45,578 nucleotides of DNA from Bacteroidales bacterium (GTDB lineage: Bacteria; Bacteroidota; Bacteroidia; Bacteroidales; UBA1715). The position numbers and the translations under genes are program-made. The stretch covers positions 1-45,578 of the forward strand of contig JAGCOW010000063.1 of NCBI GenBank assembly GCA_017642535.1. The letters are read 5' to 3'. Below, piece by piece: positions 42,606-45,578 of this stretch. Below the pieces are notes generated by a model. It was given only the letters and a program-made list of their open reading frames with translations. It searched no databases and had not been told where the DNA came from. Positions within the stretch are counted from its first letter, which is position 1, and each line of letters begins with the position of its first letter.

Positions 42606-44120
42606 ATGATAACGTTACCAGAGATTCAAGCCATAGTTTTTGATGGCAAGAAATTGAAAATCAGCAAAAAAGAAGAAGAAAAGATGAACGAAAGTTATTC
42701 TTTTCTTGAAAAGTTTGCCAAAGATAAAGTCATATATGGTATCAACACGGGATTTGGTCCTATGGCTCAATATCGTATTAACGATGCCGATTTGAATGAT
42801 TTACAATATAATATTATTCGCTCACACTCTTGTGGTGCGGGAAAACCACTGCCAGAATTATACGTGCGTGCCGCTATGCTTGCCCGTTATAGGACATTTG
42901 TCTTGGGTAAGTCGGGGATTCACATTGACTGTGCGAAACAGTTGATGGAATACATCAATCGTGGCATTTATCCTTATATTCCAGAACACGGAAGCGTAGG
43001 TGCGAGTGGCGATTTGGTTCAATTGTCACAATTGGCTCTCACATTGATTGGCGAAGGTTTTGTGTTTTATAAAGGAAAAAAATGCGAAACAGCCGACGTG
43101 TTAAAGAAAGAAGGCTTGAAACCGTTGAAACTACATGGTCGCGACGGACTTTCAATTGTAAATGGCACGGCGTGTATGACAGGTATAGGTGTCGTGAATC
43201 TTACGTATTCGCAAAAGTTGCTTCGTTGGGCTATGTTGTTCTCGGTTATGATGAATGAAATAGCTTCGTCATACGATGATTTTTTGAGTCCCGAATTGAA
43301 TAACATCAAATTGCACGAAGGTCAGCAGAAAGTGGCTGAATGTATGCGTGAAATCGCAAAAGACAGTAAATGTATGCGTGACCGCCAGGCAGAATTGTAT
43401 AATCAGAAAACGACAAAGAAAGTTTTCTCAATGGATCAAAAGGTACAACCATATTATTCGTTGCGTTGTGTGCCTCAAATTCTTGGTCCTGTTTACGATG
43501 AACTTAAAAATGCCGAAAAAGTCATTGTAAACGAGTTCAATTCTGTTGACGACAATCCCATAGTGGATGTGGAAACGAAAAACGTGTATCACGGCGGAAA
43601 CTTCCACGGTGACTACATTTCATACGAAATGGATAAATTGAAACTTGGCGTTGCTAAAATGACCATGTTGATGGAACGTCAGTTGAATTATTTGTTCCAC
43701 GATAAAATCAACGGCATTTTGCCGCCATTTGTGAATCTTGGAAAATTAGGACTGAACTATGGTATGCAAGCATTGCAGTTTACGGCAACGTCAACTACGG
43801 CAGAATCGCAGACGCTTGCCAATCCAATGTCTATTCATAGCATTCCGAACAATAACGACAATCAGGATATGGTTTCCATGGGAACAAATTCCGCTTTGAT
43901 TGCAAAACACGTTATTGAAAATGGTTATCAAGTCGCTGCAATTCATTGTTTGGCTTTGGTTCAGGCCGTTGATTGTCTTAAAATGCAAGATAAGCTGTCG
44001 TCGGCTACACGGGCATTCTATAATGATATTCGCAAGATTGTTCCTGCCTTTGTTGACGACAAACCCAAATATGAAGAAATAGCAACATTGATTGAATTTT
44101 TGAAAAACGCAAACATATAA
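42606..44120 (+). CDS. Aromatic amino acid ammonia-lyase (tyrosine/histidine type, flexirubin/aryl-polyene-like)
   Basis: The 504-residue protein is an MIO-dependent ammonia-lyase. The MIO triad Ala133-Ser134-Gly135 is in SVGASGDLVQLSQ. The catalytic Tyr is in VIYGINTGFGPMAQYRI (Tyr44), and the EFNSVDDNP and YHGGNFHGDYIS blocks are present. Residues 73-74 (Ser-His) fall in the substrate-selectivity loop RSHSCGAG. From memory, the overall sequence is close to the Flavobacterium johnsoniae tyrosine ammonia-lyase, which has RSHSSGTG there. It would be auto-labelled hutH, but no hutU, hutI or ftcD gene is present. Instead a fabG follows by TAATG overlap, as in flexirubin and aryl-polyene clusters. 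Product would be 4-coumarate if tyrosine is the substrate. Confidence 0.88.
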   Translation: MITLPEIQAIVFDGKKLKISKKEEEKMNESYSFLEKFAKDKVIYGINTGFGPMAQYRINDADLNDLQYNIIRSHSCGAGKPLPELYVRAAMLARYRTFVLGKSGIHIDCAKQLMEYINRGIYPYIPEHGSVGASGDLVQLSQLALTLIGEGFVFYKGKKCETADVLKKEGLKPLKLHGRDGLSIVNGTACMTGIGVVNLTYSQKLLRWAMLFSVMMNEIASSYDDFLSPELNNIKLHEGQQKVAECMREIAKDSKCMRDRQAELYNQKTTKKVFSMDQKVQPYYSLRCVPQILGPVYDELKNAEKVIVNEFNSVDDNPIVDVETKNVYHGGNFHGDYISYEMDKLKLGVAKMTMLMERQLNYLFHDKINGILPPFVNLGKLGLNYGMQALQFTATSTTAESQTLANPMSIHSIPNNNDNQDMVSMGTNSALIAKHVIENGYQVAAIHCLALVQAVDCLKMQDKLSSATRAFYNDIRKIVPAFVDDKPKYEEIATLIEFLKNANI

Positions 44121-44848
44121 TGAAATACGCATTAGTAACAGGAGGGTCAAGAGGAATAGGAAGAGCTATCTGTTTGGCAATTGCCAAAGAGGGATATAGC
44201 GTGCTTATTAATTATAAGTCTAACGAACAAGCTGCTCTTGACGTAAAGAAACAAATAGAGGAGAATGGCGGTAGTGCAGAATTGTTGCCGTTCGACGTCG
44301 CAAATCCGCAATCGATTGACGAAGCAATCTTGGGCTGGCAAAACGCTCACCCCGACGATTACATTGCCGTTTTGGTCAACAATGCTGGCATTCGCGAAGA
44401 TGCCGTTATGGTGTTTATGCAAGACGAACAATGGAACAGGGTGTTACGGACCAATTTGGATTCGTTCTTCTATGTGACTCGTCGTGTGCTAAAAGGTATG
44501 ATTACCAAACGTAGCGGTCGTATTGTCAATGTTGCTTCGCTGTCGGGTTTGAAAGGTTTGGCGGGACAGACTAATTATTCTGCCGCTAAAGCTGGCTTGA
44601 TTGGTGCTACAAAAGCATTGGCTCAAGAAATCGGTTCCCGAAAAATCACTGTGAATGCAGTGGCTCCTGGCTTCATTGCTACTGATATGACGCAGGATTT
44701 GCCTGAGGCAGAGTTGAAAAAAATGATTCCGCTTGGTCGTTTTGGCAATCCCGACGAAGTGGCCGACCTGGTCGCATTTCTCGTTTCCGACAAGGCGGCG
44801 TACATCACAGGCGAAGTGATTTCAATAAATGGTGGATTATACACGTAG
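44120..44848 (+). CDS. fabG: 3-oxoacyl-ACP reductase, FabG-type SDR
   Basis: The 242-residue short-chain dehydrogenase has the nucleotide-binding TGGSRGIGRAI, the NNAGIREDA motif, the catalytic Ser-Tyr-Lys (NVASLSGLKG, YSAAKAG) and a C-terminal YITGEVISINGG. It reduces a 3-ketoacyl thioester with NADPH, normally on acyl-carrier protein. Coupled by one base to the lyase gene, it more likely serves a specialised aryl-polyene or flexirubin pathway than general fatty acid synthesis. The rest of such a cluster (ketosynthase, ACP, dehydratase) is not within the window. Confidence 0.93.
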   Translation: MKYALVTGGSRGIGRAICLAIAKEGYSVLINYKSNEQAALDVKKQIEENGGSAELLPFDVANPQSIDEAILGWQNAHPDDYIAVLVNNAGIREDAVMVFMQDEQWNRVLRTNLDSFFYVTRRVLKGMITKRSGRIVNVASLSGLKGLAGQTNYSAAKAGLIGATKALAQEIGSRKITVNAVAPGFIATDMTQDLPEAELKKMIPLGRFGNPDEVADLVAFLVSDKAAYITGEVISINGGLYT

Positions 44849-44861
44849 TATAGATTTTTTG

Positions 44862-44869
44862 TATTTTTG
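44862..44869 (+). promoter_or_regulatory. Bacteroidota -7 promoter element for the small outer membrane protein gene
   Basis: TATTTTTG is a perfect TAnnTTTG, 34 bp before the ATG at 44904, so this gene probably has its own transcript. Confidence 0.55.
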
Positions 44870-44903
44870 TGAACTACTTAATATTAACTAAATAATAAAA
44901 AAG

Positions 44904-45431
44904 ATGAAAAAAGTATTAATCTCTATTGTTGCCGTTCTTTGTGCTACGTTCAGTTTTGCACAAGAGGGTGAAATTCGTGTGCCTAATGGTTACCAAGGGT
45001 ACATAGAAGAAGGTAATTTGTTCCATTTCGATGGCGAAAGTTCTATTAATCTGTCAACGACCCACGGATTCTTTTTCGGAGGACATACCTTTGCTGGTAT
45101 AGGTTTGGGAGCTGAATTCAACAATAATTATGCGTTGGTTCCGTTCTTTACTTCTATTAAATATGTTGTAAGTAATAAAAAACCAGTTTCTCCATTTTTC
45201 TCAATGCGTCTTGGCTCGTATTTAGGTCATGACCAAGGTGCATACGGCGATGCGTCAGTCGGCGTGCGTTTTGCAACAACAAAAGATTTTGCACTGTCAA
45301 TTATGGTTGGTGCTACATATTATGAAAAATTTGTAGGGGACGAAGTTTGGGATTCTTCCAAAGACGCATACATTCCTGGCGAAAAAGTTGACTTTTCGGG
45401 CGTAAACGTTCGTTTTGGAATAGAGTGGTAA
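44904..45431 (+). CDS. Small exported protein, probable outer-membrane beta-barrel
   Basis: The 175-residue protein has a signal peptide (MKKVLISIVAVLCATFSFAQ). The mature part has alternating hydrophobic strands (GFFFGGHTFAGIGLGAEF, YALVPFFTSIKYVV, DASVGVRFA, FALSIMVGATYYEKF), consistent with a small OmpA/OmpW-like barrel of about eight strands. The terminus is FGIEW; an aromatic last residue is typical of outer-membrane barrels. No specific family or function was recognised. The promoter before it suggests an independent unit. Confidence 0.78.
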   Translation: MKKVLISIVAVLCATFSFAQEGEIRVPNGYQGYIEEGNLFHFDGESSINLSTTHGFFFGGHTFAGIGLGAEFNNNYALVPFFTSIKYVVSNKKPVSPFFSMRLGSYLGHDQGAYGDASVGVRFATTKDFALSIMVGATYYEKFVGDEVWDSSKDAYIPGEKVDFSGVNVRFGIEW

Positions 45432-45448
45432 CATAAATTTTGGCCTAT

Positions 45449-45507
45449 TGGTCAAAATGAGACCTGAAAGAGACAAGAAAATTGTCTAATGGTCAAAATG
45501 AGACCTG
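45449..45507. repeat. Two direct repeats of an 18-bp sequence after the outer membrane protein gene
   Basis: TGGTCAAAATGAGACCTG occurs at 45449-45466 and 45490-45507, 41 bp apart. Each contains short inverted arms GGTC/GACC. A partial third copy (TTGGTCAA) lies near 45531. The region 45432-45578 shows no gene. A regulator-binding site or the end of a mobile element are both possible. Confidence 0.6.
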
Positions 45508-45578
45508 GATTTTTGTTTGTTGTAAAAATATTGGTCAATAAATTTCATACGATTGCGTTTTGATAAGCCATTATGGAC

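Noticed and set aside
42606..44120. Calling the ammonia-lyase hutH of a histidine utilisation operon
   Set aside because: No hutU, hutI, hutG or ftcD neighbours; a fabG is coupled instead, and the sequence resembles the flavobacterial tyrosine lyase.
45449..45507. CRISPR start from two direct repeats
   Set aside because: Repeat is short, only two full copies are seen, the third is partial, and no cas genes are present.
1..45578. Prophage, integrative element or insertion sequence
   Set aside because: No integrase, transposase, phage structural or conjugation gene was seen; only non-coding repeats suggest past mobility.

Overview
The window is a chromosomal segment from a member of the Bacteroidota, most likely order Bacteroidales. 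The evidence is AT-rich DNA, many copies of the phylum's -7 promoter motif TAnnTTTG upstream of genes, a PorV type IX secretion protein, a FecR/ECF-sigma surface-signalling operon, the bamD-rpoZ-coaBC and porV-ispF gene orders, and several families largely confined to the phylum (DUF4924, DUF3822, DUF4159, short-form phosphatidylserine decarboxylase). No rRNA, tRNA, CRISPR array, transposase, integrase or phage gene was seen. I do not name a species.

Layout. 1-2151 (minus): a HAD phosphatase cut by the left edge behind a long RluA-type pseudouridine synthase. 2209-3450 (plus): a type-B carboxylesterase. 3464-7843 (minus): a membrane SpoIIE-type phosphatase, a TPR protein and a large YwqK/MORN-like repeat protein. 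8056-10456 (plus): DUF4924, rpe and a GH130 mannosyl-glucose phosphorylase. 10453-12782 (minus): bamD, rpoZ and coaBC, with coaBC split by a one-base excess in an 11-base homopolymer. 12917-14586 (plus): porV-ispF. 14599-16304 (minus): a small secreted protein and der. 16592-19876 (plus): an AlbA/Schlafen-type regulator, an RluB-family synthase with a 126-bp tandem repeat, and era. 19877-25937 (minus): an exported TPR protein, then ECF sigma, FecR, an STN-domain mini-barrel and an RCC1 propeller protein. 26181-31176 (plus): asnA, a 652-bp intergenic region rich in palindromes, a secreted protein and two GT4 glycosyltransferases. 31236-32642 (minus): a RecD-like helicase. 32739-37463 (plus): a membrane protein, DUF3822, rsmD, a von Willebrand A membrane protein and DUF4159. 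37460-39703 (minus): a Pif1-like helicase. 39766-45431 (plus): tyrS, psd-mqnA, an aromatic amino acid lyase-fabG pair, and a small outer-membrane protein.

How the genes work together. Much of the window is housekeeping: ribosome assembly and RNA modification (der, era, rsmD, two pseudouridine synthases), CoA, isoprenoid, menaquinone and phospholipid synthesis, tRNA charging, and envelope biogenesis (bamD, porV). Three parts deserve most attention. The sigma/FecR operon has an STN protein with only a small predicted barrel instead of a SusC-type TonB receptor, and ends in an RCC1 propeller protein that may be exported by type IX secretion. The 27.2-27.8 kb intergenic region carries nested inverted repeats resembling non-autonomous mobile or REP-like elements. 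The lyase-fabG pair looks like a tyrosine ammonia-lyase/aryl-polyene or flexirubin module, not histidine catabolism.
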